64,000 bases of DNA, from NCBI GenBank assembly GCA_905116865.2, contig CAJHNH020008544.1, positions 38,417-102,416 on the forward strand, in the 5' to 3' direction. Shown here piece after piece: positions 12,401 through 27,400 of the stretch (its first letter is position 1; every line of letters begins with the position of its first letter). Position numbers and translations under genes: made by a program. The notes beneath the pieces were generated by a model, which had not been told where the DNA came from, ran no database searches, and saw nothing but the letters and a program-made list of their open reading frames with translations. The stretch comes from Candidula unifasciata. Its lineage: Eukaryota; Mollusca; Gastropoda; Stylommatophora; Geomitridae.

Positions 12401-15400
12401 AGAACCTATAAAAGTAATCGGGAAGGCAAATCCTAGCAAGAAATGCCTGCAGATTTTGGATGTGTCAGCTGAAATATGCAAATACAGCAAAATGCATTTA
12501 CATTCTCATATAAACGAAGCAGAAAAAGAAGAAAAAGTAGAAACAGCAACTTTAAAGATGCAAATCCAACAGGAGAAAATCCTGGACACCCAATTTAACC
12601 AAACAAAACAGTTATTCTATGGTTATGAAGTGACCTCTTGTCCTACCTGGATAGGTGGGGTACTGTATATCCATGCTAGGCAAGCTCTTATCATATTTCT
12701 ATTAGGCACGCTCTTATCATATTTCTGTTAGGCATGCTCCTATCATATTTCTCTTAGGCAAGCTTTTATAATATTTCTATTATGCAAGCTCTTATATTTC
12801 TGTATTTTTTCTATCAAGCAAGCTTTTATCATATTAGGCAAGTTCTTTTCATATTTCAGTATTTCTGTTAGGCAAGCTCCTATCATATATCTGTTAGGCA
12901 AGCTCTTATCATATTTCTATTAAGCAAGATCTTACCATATTTCTGTTAGGCAAGCTCTTATCATATTTCTATTAGGCACGCTCTTATCATATTTTTGTAT
13001 TTCTGTTAGGCAAGCTCCTATCATATTTATGTTAGGCAAGCTCTTATAATATTTATATTATGCAAGCTCTTATATTTCTGTATTTCTGTAAGGCAAGCTC
13101 TTATCATATTTCTGTTAGGCACGCCCTTATCATATTTTTTTGTATTTCTGTTAGGCAAGCTCTTATAATATTTCTATTATGCAAGCTCTTTTCATATGTC
13201 AGTATTTCTGTTAGGGAAGCTCCTATCATATTTCTGTTAGGTAAGCTTCTATCATATTTATGTTAGGCAAGCTCCTATCATATTTCTGTTAGGCAAGCTC
13301 CAATCATATTTCTGTTAGGCAAGCTCTTATCATATTTCTTCTTCTTCTTCTTCTTTCGTTCTGTATAAATTTCACTGTCGTTGTTAAGTGGTCCAAGAGT
13401 TTACTTTCCATGTTGTTTTTCTGGCCATTTGCCTTAATGCAAAATCGGTGCAGTCTTACATGCTTGCGGTCTCACATTTCCACAGGTGCTATGGCTAACA
13501 CCTATCTTGAATTATTTTACGTAATCGCGAAAGACAAATGGATGAGCTACTCTCCTCGAGTATCACAGTTACCCTAGCAAAACAAAATGCTGAAGTCGGA
13601 GGCAACCAGCCAAGAGGCGCACCACAGCAATCAGGATGCCACGCATACACGCCATGGAAATATGTCTATCATATTTCTATTAAGCAAGATCTTTTTTATC
13701 ACATTTCTGCAGGGCTAACTCTTTATCAAGTTCCTACTAGACAAAATGTTAATCCTGTGCAAGCAATATAAATATATATATATATATATATGGTGTTAAA
13801 AGGGTTATTTAATCAATATATATATATATATATTCATAAAAATACAAAGAAATCAAAACACCAATCTCATGAGGAAATAAATGACAAACAGAGGTGTAAC
13901 GTACAGTTAACCACTCGCCAATATCACCAGTATGCAGCCACCCTTCATCATCTAAAGCCTCTCGTGTTTTCTCTTCATCCTTCAGATAACCCTTGAACAC
14001 ATTTGGACCTTTCAAACATATCTACATGGAAAATACAAACAGACATAATGTAAATCATCAAGTCACAAAAAGAAGTTTCCAGGAGAACAAATATATGCAT
14101 TTAAAACATAATAATATCAAAGCTTAATGTAAAGAAAATCCTTCTTAGAGATTAAAAAAAAAAAAAAAAAAAATAACGAGCAGCATAAACATTCTAAACA
14201 ATGAAGACACAAACAACAGACTGCACATTTTACTGCCTGACATATTTCGCAGTATCTTGTCCGGTACATACTACAGTAACAGCTGATTACAAAAGTAAAT
14301 ACATTATTCATTCTAACTAAAATACAAAATCAACTATACGTAACTGCCTGTTTTCCCAGGGCAAATGCAGGTTTACAGAAATGTCCTTCTGTTTGCAAAC
14401 AACTGTAGAACCAATAATTTATATGTTTGTATTGATCAGTTTACTATTTTGGTTTGCTGGAATTATAATCTAATGTAACAATAATTACATGTAAAAAAAA
14501 AAGTGCTTTTAGATTCACAGTGAGGGTCAACAAAGAACTGACATGACAAGCGAACACTGATAAAAGAGTTATTAAAAGTTAGGCACATAAACCACACAAC
14601 AATCAAGCAGACTAGAAGTCATGGTAGCACAGTGGCTAGTAGCTCTTCTGCCTGCCTCCCTGAAGGTCTTGGGTTCAAATCTGCATCCAGTCAGATTTGT
14701 GAATATGATTCAGACTACTGGGTGGACTCAGCCTAAACTCGGTACAAAAGTTCTGCAAATCAAATAAGACCAGTGTGGTGCTGACTATTTCACTCATCGA
14801 GTGTCAGTTGATCTATAAAAATATGATCCATAAAGACATGAGTCAAACTCAGTGGTTCTCAACCTTCCTATTGCTGTGACCTTTAACACAGTTCCTCATG
14901 TTGTGGTGACACCCAACCATCAAATTATTTTCATAACTTCAGTGAATATGTGTTTTCTGATGGTCTTAGGCGACCCCTATGAAAGGTTTGCTCGACCCCC
15001 CCCCCCCCCCCCCCCCCCTGCCCCAAAGGTTGTGACCCATTAGGTTGAGAACCACTGGTCTAACTGGTGTTAAAAGGGTTCTTTAATCAGATTCTTTCTT
15101 TATTTTACCTCTCCTTTATTATTGTTGGAGTAGTAATCCATTTCTGGAACATCGGCTAACTTGATCATGTTACAAGGCAATGGTGGACCCACATGACCTG
15201 TGACATTCAGAAACAAAGAAACTTTGATAAGAATTACAAAGTCAAATATTTATGACAAAGTCAAATTAGTAGGACAAAGTGAAATAAATAAGTATCTATT
15301 TGTCAACAGCGTGGTGAGTCTCAGGCAGTATTTCAACCCTGGCAGGGCCCACTCCTCTCCAGGTGGCCATAAGTGTGACAAAGCAAAATGAGTAATCTAA

Positions 15401-18400
15401 ATGTTTTGAAAACAGGCCAAAAGACCAAGGCAATTTATCACAAACATCAGAAAGAGGCAGTTAGCAATTTTTTTATGACTTATGACAACAGAAAATCAGA
15501 ACATATGACAACTGGAAAGATTTATTTATGAATGTTAAAAATGAGGAAGACTATGTGATATGATTTATGACATCTATGGTCATGGCACTGGAAGGTGATA
15601 GTTCATGAACTGATAAAACAGATGTGGGAAAGCAGAAACGCCTACGTCTGCTTGGCACATGACGACGACCACCATTCAAGCTGTGAAGTTCCCCGTGTGG
15701 GTTGTGGGACCCCATTGTGGAGAAAACAAGAATAGACCCACTGCCTCTCCAACAAGCACATAGTAAGATTCGACTAATTGAGGGTTTCTTTCGAAGTCAG
15801 ACTGCATCTGCCTGAGAGGCAAGGAACAAACAATCTGCATACAATTCGAGTCGGATCTGTAAAACAGATGTGCACGCAACACTCAGGTTCTGAAACAAAA
15901 CTAATGTCCACAGGTGAAAAAACAACCATGACTTTCTGCCAGAGTTTACAGCTGGTGAACGCAAAGATGAAGAAAACTGAAGTCATAAAGTTAACATACT
16001 CCCCGTGTGCGTTTATGGGCTTCATTTGAGGGAAAGGGGAAAATAGACCCACTGCCTCCCTACCAACCATGTCATAAAAGACAACTAAATAGGAATCTTT
16101 CCCTCAATAGTCAGAGCGCAATCTGCCTGAGAGGCAAGGAACCAACAGCCCAGAAGTGGACGAACAACCATAATTTTCCACTGTAGCTTACAGCTGGTGA
16201 ATGCTAAGAAGTTAACATACAGTATAGTGTATACAACTGTTTTTACACTAAACAGAGGATCTTCATAGCTAAGTGATTTGCCTGATGCTCTGAAGGATGT
16301 AGGTTTATATTTCATGGACTGTGCTGTTTTGTTCACTAGTGTTACAAAGTTGGTGTTTTGTCTGGCGACAACAGCCAGCCAGCCATTTTGCACAGAGAGA
16401 CCAAGATATATGGGTAAGACCTTGAAATAAAGCAAAACCCAGTGAAATGAAGCACAACCCAGTGAAATGAAGCACAACCCAGTGAAATGAAGCACGTCCC
16501 AGTGAAATGAACCAAATCCTCTATAATTTAAACCTTTAAAAAAATAATATTAATAATATTAAAGAAAGCAGTGTACCATCTCCACCCTGAAAATTGGCTA
16601 CAGTGCATTCACTGATAACTATGAGAATTTTATGTGGTGAGACTCTCGCACCACTGCATGAAAACCATAACAGCAGTTTAAAAAAAAAAAACACTGCAGA
16701 AGTCGAACCCTGATACTTGAGGATGATGAAACTGTTAGACGCATTCACTAATCTCTAAGTAAACCACAGAGCCAAACTTTCATAATCTGTAAATGAATCA
16801 ACGAGGGAGACAACTTGTTACCTGGATCAGAATCACCAACTATGGTCAGCGTACTAACTGCAGAATTTTCTGTCTGGCCATATCCTTCCAGTATCTGGAA
16901 CAACATACACGTAAGTTACAACATAGCATTTGACTTTTCAACTGAAAAAAAAAAAAAACAACAATATCTATTATTTCAGAATATATTATTTAAAAAAAAA
17001 TATACTGTGATGACTTGGACACGTCTGCAGAATGTCCCATGACACTTTGGCAGTGGGTGGTAAATGGGAAAAAAAAGGAGATGTTGACACCTAAGGACAG
17101 AGAGGAGGGAAGGAAAGAGAAATGAATGAATGTAAAATGACAAGGGATAAAATGGGACAACCAGCAGCAATGGAAATACTTGTAAATATCTTTTGTATTT
17201 ATCAACAGTGACAAGAGGAGGATACACAATCCAGCATAGTACTTGTGAATATCTTTTGTATTAACAGCGACAAGAAGAGGATACAGAATCCAGCATAGTT
17301 CTATTCTATCAGTGCTCATGAGAATAATTTCTACGTATAAAAAGTGAGGGACACTTGTCCATGCCTTCAAGCGCATTGGCCACACAGGGTTGGACCTAGA
17401 TTTTGATCAACCAATCGACACTCAGTGAGTGATGTGGTCAATATATCACTACTTGCCTTAACCTCCCAGGGATATATATGTACCCCCTCAAGGCTGGGTC
17501 AACCTGGTAGCTAAAGTAAATTTATAAAAAAAAGTTCCGCTCTGTCACGACCCAAAGCCATGACTTTCCGATCCGCAGGTGATCAATTTCTAAATATATA
17601 ATATGTGAATAATTTCTACATAATTTCTAAACCTTCTGCATTTTAAATACAAATGTCCTTGTTGAGGAATAATGAAATATAATATAGGACTAGCAAACAT
17701 TCTCACTTTGTATGAAAAGTGAAAAACTAGTCTATTTATATCTGATCATTTGGCAAGATTCCTTAAAGACAACAATTACTTAGTAATGCATCTGTGATGT
17801 TTTCAACATGGTTATTTCTTGACTGGTATCTACAGTGAAACTTTCTGGTACATAAAGAGTTCAGAGTTAAACTCTCAAAAGATGCAACATTTTCTCATAC
17901 ATGGTGCTGGATTAACTCAATAAAACAACACAATATAAACATGAAGAATAGTAGGCTTACCGGGCAACCGACAATACATCGGAGAACACTCAGGACAGAC
18001 CCAGATATAGGGGCTGATCCTGTGGTAATGATACGGACTCGACCTCCAAGTGCTCCCTGGACGGCACGGAATACAACCTTGTCCCATATACTGTTGTTAC
18101 GAATTAAACCTCTGTGAAATATAAACAGGTTTCTTTAATTCAAATATTATGTAAGGAAATACAGGAAATAACACGGGAGAGCTTATACATCAGGTTAATA
18201 ACAGTGTTATGAAGTAATCAGTATGGACCGAACTGTTTTTAAGTATAACTTCTGATTGATAAGATTATGTCAGAGGTTAACACCTTTGGCAAGTCAGTCA
18301 TACAGTGCATGACTTATATTTTGTATAGACCAATCAGCACCAATGAGTGATGTGGTCCAAATCTCACCGACCTTCTTTACTTTCCATTAAATTACCTAGT

Positions 18401-21400
18401 ACCCATTTTATGTGAATCCTGGACAATCGGTAGGCAGGCCAAACAATTTTTAGAGGCCTCAGAGATGTGGTTTTACAGAAGAATGCTTAGAATACCTTGG
18501 ACAGCCAAAAAGAGCAACCACGAGGTTTTGAAAGAGGCGGGAGCACGAAGACAACTTATCATAGACATCAGAAGGAGAGAGTCATCATTTTTTGGCCATG
18601 TTTTGAGAAGAGGGAAAATAGAACATGTTGTGACCACTGGAAAGATCTGTGGAAGGAGGGATAGAGGGAGACAACGAGAGAAGATTCTTGACAGTCTTGT
18701 TGCATGACATGGAGGTGTGTTGACACACGAACTGATACATGCTACAGGAGATCGCAGATTATGGAGAGGCATGATCGCCCACACCAGTCGACAAGGCACC
18801 TGATGATGATGATGACCCATTTTTGGCTTGGCCGACAAATGAGCACGAAGTTAATTTAAAAAAAAAATCTGCCTTGGTGAGAATTTAAATCCAAGACCTT
18901 TCTGCCAGGAAGTCAGAGTCTAGGCGCTTTGCCACTGTGGCTCCAATAAGTTTAAAAAACAAAAAAGTTGGATAGTTAGCGGTGACTACCATATTAAATT
19001 TTACAAACAAAAAAAAAAGGTATATCTGGGTATAAGAACCATGAAAGGATATGGTGTCGTGCTTGCACAACTACAGTGGCAGGTTTAAAATCAATGCATA
19101 AAGTAACAAAATATTGATGAAGGGAGTCACTGACCTCAGTCAGTCCTGATCTAATCAAAACTATGCAATCCAAACACTTAAAACTATGTAAGCAACACCT
19201 GCTTTGGGATTACACGACTAGCATATGGGATAAAACAAAGAAAGCTACAGGTGTTGTCAGATTGGTCATATTGGCCTATTCCATGGAGTATGGCTACCAT
19301 GTCTCTGATAGCATAGTGCAACAGTATTGTCGGGACAGATGGAAAAGTGACAAAGAATAAAGATGTCTGTATTGTCGGGACAGTTGGAAAAGTGACAAGG
19401 AATAAGGATGTCTGTACTATTGGGAAAGATGGAAAAGTGACAAAGATGTCTGTTTTGTCGGTACAGATGGAAAAGTGATAAAGAATGAAGATGTCTGTAT
19501 TGTTGGGAAAGATGGAAAAGTGACAAAGAACAAAGATGTCTGTATTGTCGGGAAAGATGGAAAAGTGACAAGGAACAAAGATGTCAAAGTGACAAAGAAT
19601 AAAGATGTCTGTACTGTCGGGAAAGATGGAAAAGTGACAAAGATGTCTGTTTTGTCAGTACAGATGGAAAAGTGACAAAGAATGAAGATGTCTGTATTGT
19701 CGGGAAAGATGGAAAATTGACAAAGAACAAAGATGTCTGTATTGTCGGGAAAGATGGAAAAGTGACAAGGAATAAAGATGTCAAAGTGACAAAGAATAAA
19801 GATGTCTGTACTGTCGGGAAAGATGGAAAAGTGACAAAGAACAAAGATGTCTGTATTGTTGGGACAGATGGAAAAGTGACAAAGAACAAAGATGTCTGTA
19901 TTGTCGGGAAAGATGGAAAAGTGAAAAAGAACAAAGATGTCTGTATTTTCGGGACAGATGGAAAAGTGACAAAGATGTCTGTTTTGTCAGGAAAGAAGGA
20001 CTGCACTGTCAGGAAAAATGGAAAAGTGACAAATAACAAAGATGTCTGTACTGTCAGGAAAGGTGGAACTGTATTGTCAGGAAAGATGGAACTGTATTGT
20101 CAGGAAAGATGGAAAAGTGGCTGAAAAGTGGCTGACTGTTACTGACAAAGATGTCTGTACTGTCAGGAAAGATGCCTGTATGTCAGGAAAGATTTAAAAG
20201 TGCAGACAAAGATGTCTGTACTGTCAGGAAAGATGGAACTGTATTGTCAGGAAAGATGGAAAGATGGAAAACAAACAAATGTCTGTACTGAATAAAAGGA
20301 TGTCGTAAAAACAGGAAAGGTGGAACTGTATATGCAGGAAAAACCCAATTCGTATGTCCCGAACCAAAACAAAAAAAACAAAAATGAACTTCTGGAGCTG
20401 CATCTGTATTGTCAGGAAAGATGGAACTGTATTGTCAGGAAAGATGGAAAAGTGCCAATAAATAAGGATGTCTGACCAACCTTTTTAACTCCTTTGTTTT
20501 ACTACTCAGGGCCAAGTTAAAAAGGAATTTTTTAACTCTGCTTGCATTGACACCGGTTATGACCTGCAATTAAACACAATTGAAAAGAGTTAAATCCTCA
20601 ACATATAAAACATGGTGACACTGTTGGACATTTATTAGTCAGTTATTTAAACACGAACCCTTTTTTTTTCCCAGAGAAGCCACAAAATGAAAACTTCCTG
20701 TTTAGTTCAATTTCCTGTAAATGTCAATTTTTCAACTTGTCGGCTCTGTGGCCAAGTCGATGCAAATGCTTCGTAATGCCGGGATGCCGGGTTCGATCCC
20801 AGCTGCGGTCTATGCCCCTCGTGTTGGTTTCGACAGTGGTATTAAGAAAGCCGACCGTCCAGAAAGCAATGGCAAACTACTGGACGTAAATTTGCCTAGA
20901 AAAACCACACAACTGCCAGGGGCTGTTGGGGTTGGTTCTGCAACGTCCTGTAAAGGATACGCAACTAACCTACTCTATAGTGGCCTATTTATGAGACAAA
21001 TAGTTCATAATATTGGCTGTTTTTGTGCTTGTAAAATTTTTTTAGGAGGTTCTTCAGGAAATGAAAATATTATTAAAAAATAGTATGGGGAAGGGGTGTC
21101 CTTTAAAGAAATTTCACTTTTTTCTAAAGCCAAGTTGATGTTAAATTATCCATTAAGCCTCAGTGACAGAGGTCACTAGGTCACAGGCATGATTCACCTG
21201 ACACATGTTTTGTATTTATTCCACTGAATGATTTACCCTGTTTGTGTTTATTGATTACTTCCTTCATATATCTTTACATACACATAACCCAAAACATATG
21301 GGGGGGGGGGGGGGTGTCTTGATATCAGTTTGAACTGCAAGTGCTTCTGTTTACAAAAGTTTTAATATAAATTAGCTGAAGAGTTCATACTTCACTGGGA

Positions 21401-24400
21401 GATCTTCTTCTTCTGTGTTCTCAAAAGCCCCTATTTTCTTAAGGACCGGGAGCTAGCCCATGACTCACAACCATATGTTGTTACAAAGAAGATGCATGCT
21501 CTTACAGTTTTAATTTTGATTTCCTTGCTGTTGCTTAACAATAAAATAGACTTATAATTTTGTTTCATACTTCACAGAAAGCATTCACCTAACTTTTTAC
21601 TTTCCTGTGGCAGTGAAAATGGGACAAAATGCCTATCACTGTTCCCTGTCAAAAAAATTAAAACAGACTGCAGTCCTGGCAAGATCAATAACATACACAT
21701 GCATTAAATGCATAAGGCAGCTCCAGAAGTGCCAGCAGTAACAGTCAGCCACTAGAAGAAGCAGTTACAACAGATTATCAGCTGCACATGAAATACTGCA
21801 TTAGATACTGTCTGTTTTGTGGTAACAGGCTACCCACAGACAAGTATTCCAAATGATATCCACAGTTCACAGTATCTAACCAAACTCAACTCAGTAGCTG
21901 GGTTTAACAGTTATTTTTCATGGTAATGCTTGACTATGACAAATATGACATAACTGCGGTATATGTTTACATAACATTACCTTGTCATAGAATCTATTGA
22001 GCAATCTAGGCACAGACGGAAAAACTGTTGGCTTAAGTTCTTTGATATCATCCATCAACTTTCTAACATCGCCCTGGAAAAACCCAGTTCGGGCTCCACT
22101 TGTTAATGCAATAGCCTGAAACAAACAAACAATTAAATGAACTCTTTGTAAAATAGATAAGCTGCTCAATTTATTTGGCAGTAACAGTTCAACAATTCAG
22201 ATCCAGGAAATCTGGCTGGTACAACAATAATTTGGGATATTTCATGTGATGGCACGTCTCTATGCTATGACAAAAGTCTCTCAAAGGATCTTCTCTTGCT
22301 GTCTTCCTGTCTTTTTAAATAAATCATTTTAGTGGATCATCGGCCAACCGGCGTGAGTTCTCATGCCTATCTCCAGTCTGCAATCTTGAACAGTTTTTTT
22401 TTTTCTTTTTCTTCTGTGTTCGACATCAGTCATGCTAAACCATTGAGTCCCGTCTGGGTAACAAATAGGATTGTGCCTTTAAGGTCACCACCGGTCTTCT
22501 TCTCTTGCAATGTGGCTCCCTTGGGCCAGATCCACAGTCTTTGCTGGGAAAGGTTATCGCAGTGCTGAAGTATGTGCTCAGGGGCTTGAACACTTTGTAT
22601 CAGGTTGCATCAAACTGACACCTCTCCGTGTCAAGAATCTTCTACAACTGTCTTCTCTGTCCCCTTCCCCACAGATCTTTCCAGCAGGTACAACATGTTC
22701 CGGTTCCCTTCTTCTCACAACATAACCAAAATATAATAATTGTCTCTTTCTGATGCTTGTGATAAGTTTCCTTCGAGCTCTCGCCGCTTTCCAAACATCT
22801 GGGCACTTCTTTCTGGCTGTCCAAGAAAACTTAGAGTTGATATACGTAACAAATTTATCACCTCATAATAGCAGCAAAAAATTATGACTGCCCCTTTCTT
22901 ATGTTCATTGTAAAATGTCTATATGTCTCAGCCTCTTTCAGAACAGTTACGTTCACTCATTTTACTCACAGCTGTATCAGTTAGTTTACTCATTTTACCA
23001 ATAGCTGTAGTAAAGTCTCAGTTAATTCAATCATTCACACAGAGGTCATCACACGAAACTGATTTAGCAAGGTATAAAAGAGAGTCTGGATGACACTCAA
23101 CATGGAGGAGAACAGGCACAATGGGCATCAGAACTTTACACTGGCCACTAAAGAATGACATGGAGCACAAGTAGCATGTCCTAAGTGCAGTGATGTCTTA
23201 ATTATTATATGTATTCTGACAAATGTAATCATATAGTGAAGTAAGTAAAAGTAAAGGACCCTTTTCCATGCCATTAGGCGTATAGGGCATACAGGGCTAG
23301 ACCTATATTTATATAGACCAATCGGCACAAGATGTGGTCAGCATCACGCTGGCGGCCTATAATTTCCGGGACTGTATTCGGTACCCACTCAAAGCCGGGT
23401 CGACCTGGGAGCCAGGGTCATTTTTAAAAAAAGTCCGGCTCCACCAGGGAGCGAACCCGCAACCTTCCGATCTGCGGCGAGTGTCTAGCCGCTCTGCCAC
23501 GGCGACTCCCATACAGTGAAATCGTTTTTTTTGTAATTGTAATTTTTCTGGGTAAATAAATTAAAATTTTATCACTATCTGTTTATGTTGTATGCTGATG
23601 AAGATTTTACAGCTGCAATGTTCATTTAGTCATTCATGATTGTCATATTGTATGTGAAGCTGATGACTAGCTCTACTTTCATGTGGATCAACATTTTTAC
23701 ATGATAATCATGCAGTGAAATAGTCGATAGAAGCACATGGGCAGGAAGAACTGAAATAAAATATCACAAGCTACATGATTCCCACAAAACAGCAGCAACT
23801 GGATCATGCTCTCACCTCAAGAATTCTTTCATAAGAATGAGCTAAGGGCAGATATGATATGAGTGTATCTTCGCTTGATAAGGTGATCCCACAAGTTTCC
23901 TGGTAAAACAAACAAGAAAAGATTATGGCACTACATTGATATACAACCATCTTGTGTCACAAAAAAGCATATACACACATTCCAGTCACAGACACAAACC
24001 AAGGACTTTCCCCGGAAGATCAAAACCGGTAAAGCACAAGATGAAAAAAAAAGAAGAAGAAGTCTTAAGTTAAACTGCACGTGTTCAGGTTTTTGTTTAA
24101 GCAATAAAAAAGGAGGGCTTTAGCATTTCAGAACAATGTTGGTTGTTAAAACTTATCCTACTGACTGAACTATAAAGTAAAATCCCCCCCCCCCCCCCCC
24201 CCAGAATGTGTGTTGCAGAGTTCTTGTCCTTCCCTCTCCAAGTGCAGAAACTAGCAGCGTTGTGCAAAACTGACAGTGTAACTTGACATTGGCACACCAG
24301 GATGTATGTAGCATACCAGGATGTATGTAGCATACCAGGATGTATGTGGCTGTGGTTAGTGAAAATGATTCACAATTCAGACCATAAACGAACGAATGTT

Positions 24401-27400
24401 GATAGAAGACATGGGGCTAGATGAAATAACATGTGTAAGAATGTGTGAACGAAGAATTACGAGGAATTAAGAGTACAATGTGTGTGTACTTAGTGTGCTA
24501 CAGGAAAAGTTAGCTTCTACACCTTACCCTACCAGACCGCTGGCCCCATTTTCCGGGAATTTCCTAACTTGCCGCTATACCGCTGGCCTCATTTTCCGGG
24601 AATTTACATAGTACGTGAAAATTGTTTGCGTCACAGACTAAAAATAACCAGCCAATCGCCATCAGACTTCATTGTTAGTCATTGCGGATGACTTCCCACG
24701 TGTGTTGAGATTTCTTTGTGTGGTTTGATGTGAAAAAAATCCGAAAAATTCTCAATGAAACGAGCGGCTTCAACAAGAAAGTAACGTAGGTCTAGGCTTT
24801 TCACAGTCCAACAGGTGATCAATACTTTGGTTAATTCAGACTGTAAATATGTTCATGAAGAATACTTTCCCAGTTGAAGTGACACAGTCAATGAGGGCTA
24901 GAGTGAGGAGGAGAATTATGAAAATTATAGATTTAAAATGAGATCGATAGTAAGAGAGGGGGGGGGGGGGGGTGTCCCTCAAACAGCAACATCTGGTGCT
25001 TACTTTGTAAAACAAGACTGATCCTACTAGGTGGATTGGCACACAAAGGTGGAAGATTGGCGCTAGATGAAAGGTAAACCTATTTTCTACAAAGTCTCCA
25101 AGTTTTATCTTATTCTAACCACTTGTTTGCATGTAACTAATTTTGTTGTACATCATGTTTGTTTTTCGTGTTAGTGCCCAGGAGCTCAGGTTATAGGGAC
25201 AGTTAGGTTCAGGGCCTCAGGTCTGGTAGAGTTAAGACATTTGCTGCAGAAGACAGAGCATCTATGGGTATGCCCAGTGTGCTATGATGTATATTTTTAA
25301 ATTAGTAAACAGTAAGCCAAAGACCTTAGGGCTCGCAGGTCTGTGTCTAGTCTAGAGGAAGAGATGCAGAGGGAGAGACCAAGAGATAAAATACTGGACA
25401 TGCACTGTGGCATGGATGAACATTTGTGTCAAAATTTATTAAATGTACACAATATAGATGGCTGTGGAACCCTCATGTGGGTTCTGTGGCTTCATTGTTA
25501 ACAAAAAAAAAAATAGACCAAATGCCTAACAAACATGTCATAAGTGTCGATTATTTAGGCACTTTCTTTAAAAGTGCATATGCCTAAGAGGCAAGGAACA
25601 AACAGTCTGAGTACCTAAAAAAAAAAACCAGATCTGTAGAAGGGATGTGCATGTGACACTCATATTCTGAAGTAGAACTAAAGTCTAGAAGTGGACAAAC
25701 AACCAAAAGTTTCTTATTGGATTTTTCAGCTGGTGAATGCGAAGAACAAGAAAAGAAGATGGCTGGAAGAAAGAAGCTAGTTAAGATTAATACATACAAA
25801 TATATAGCTCGCATTAAAAAATAATTTTAGTAAGTGCAGATCGCAAAACCATTTAAATACTTACTAGAACTTTTAGAGCTGCTGATAAACAGGCTACCAT
25901 GTTTCTGTGGGTCAACATAGCACCTTTGGGTGTACCTAGAGAAACAACACATATGGTTTTCTTATAAACTGGCTATTATTGGTAATAATGATTAAGTTTA
26001 TGAGATTCAGTCAGTCTGTTGACCACGTCACCCACTGGTCTTTAAAACAAATATCGGTCTAGCACTAGAAGAAACAAAATTAGACAATTTTGAGAACAGT
26101 TGTCTTAGAAGAATACTAAATCTCCACTGGACAGATTTTAGATCCATTATTGAAATAAGACACGAGACCAAGCAAGACAATTTAGCCAATTTTATAAGAA
26201 AGTGCTGCTGAAACTACATCGGCCATGCACAAAATGGATAAGACCACTCCCCCCATCAAGCCCTCATATGGACACAAATGAGAGAAAAAAACACACGGGG
26301 AAGACCAAGAACCATCATTCAACCATGTGCCTAATGAACATTCAAGACCCAAAAAACAGGTGGCAACAAACCGCCAGACATAGAGAGCTATGACCTCTGC
26401 CCTACGCGCTGCCATCGGCTCAAGAGGAAAGACTGAACTAGCTAACAAGGTGTGACAAAGATCCAATTTTGCCTGATTGACATTTAGTTGATGTCGCGTG
26501 CGAATGTGCACCATAACGCACCAGTACGGAGTGAGCAAATAAGACGTCAAAACAATACGTAACGTTGTGAAGGGAATGTTGTCAAAGGCAGTTGATGTTT
26601 ATAGTCCGAAGGAGACGGACGTGTGGATCCTTGAGGACGCTTTACCCCGGGATCCCACGGAAGCAAACCTTATATGAAGTTGGATCCTTGAGGACATTTT
26701 ACTCCGGGATTCCAAGATAGACCTCAGCAGGAAGCTGGTGAACATTACATTCTCGGCAGTAAGCCGGTATACTTTCATTGCTTAATTCGGACTTGTCCGA
26801 GGACAAAGATAATCGTCTGGATCTCAAGGTCAGACTGCGACCTATTGTGAGGACACGTCAGTCTATGGATGTACGAGCGAGCTTTGGTTGAGCGAGTGTG
26901 AGTTGTTGCTTACATATTTTCTCATTGTGTCGATTATCGATATTGTCAATACACAAATGGAACTTTTGAAGAGAGTTCTCGATCTGCTACGTTGGAAGCT
27001 TCAGCATTCATCATGTTATGTTACTCTTGGCCAGTGGCATGTTAAGTGTTGATGCCATTTGTTACATTGCGACACCCCTAGTCACTTTTACGCTTGTCAC
27101 AATCCATCAAGCATACGGAACGTTTTGGTGCGCACGCCACAATGAAGGACAGCACGTCATAAACAATTAGTAGCAAACAAAATTCAAATAAGATTGACAG
27201 AACTTACTCAGAACATGCGGAGAGACATAAATACCTACACTCCCTAAGACAGCCCCATAGCCTCATTTAGAAGAAAACAAGAACAGACCCACTGCAGGTC
27301 GCAAAATACAATTAATAAAAGGTTTGCTTAAATCAGATTTGTTGGGCCAAAAGGTGTAGATATCACAGCCTAGCTGTAAACAACAACACAATTTGCCCTA

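Noticed and set aside
12306..12731. 141-codon plus-strand gene
   Set aside because: No domain; it runs into the 26-bp minisatellite, and the upstream part reads like a decayed LINE RT.
19475..20124. Repeat proteins of the [15 protein letters not shown] type
   Set aside because: By-product of a 45-bp minisatellite; the complementary strand is equally open.
23441..23512. Possible true tRNA gene
   Set aside because: A and B boxes are present, but the sequence continues into a SINE body repeated at several other loci.
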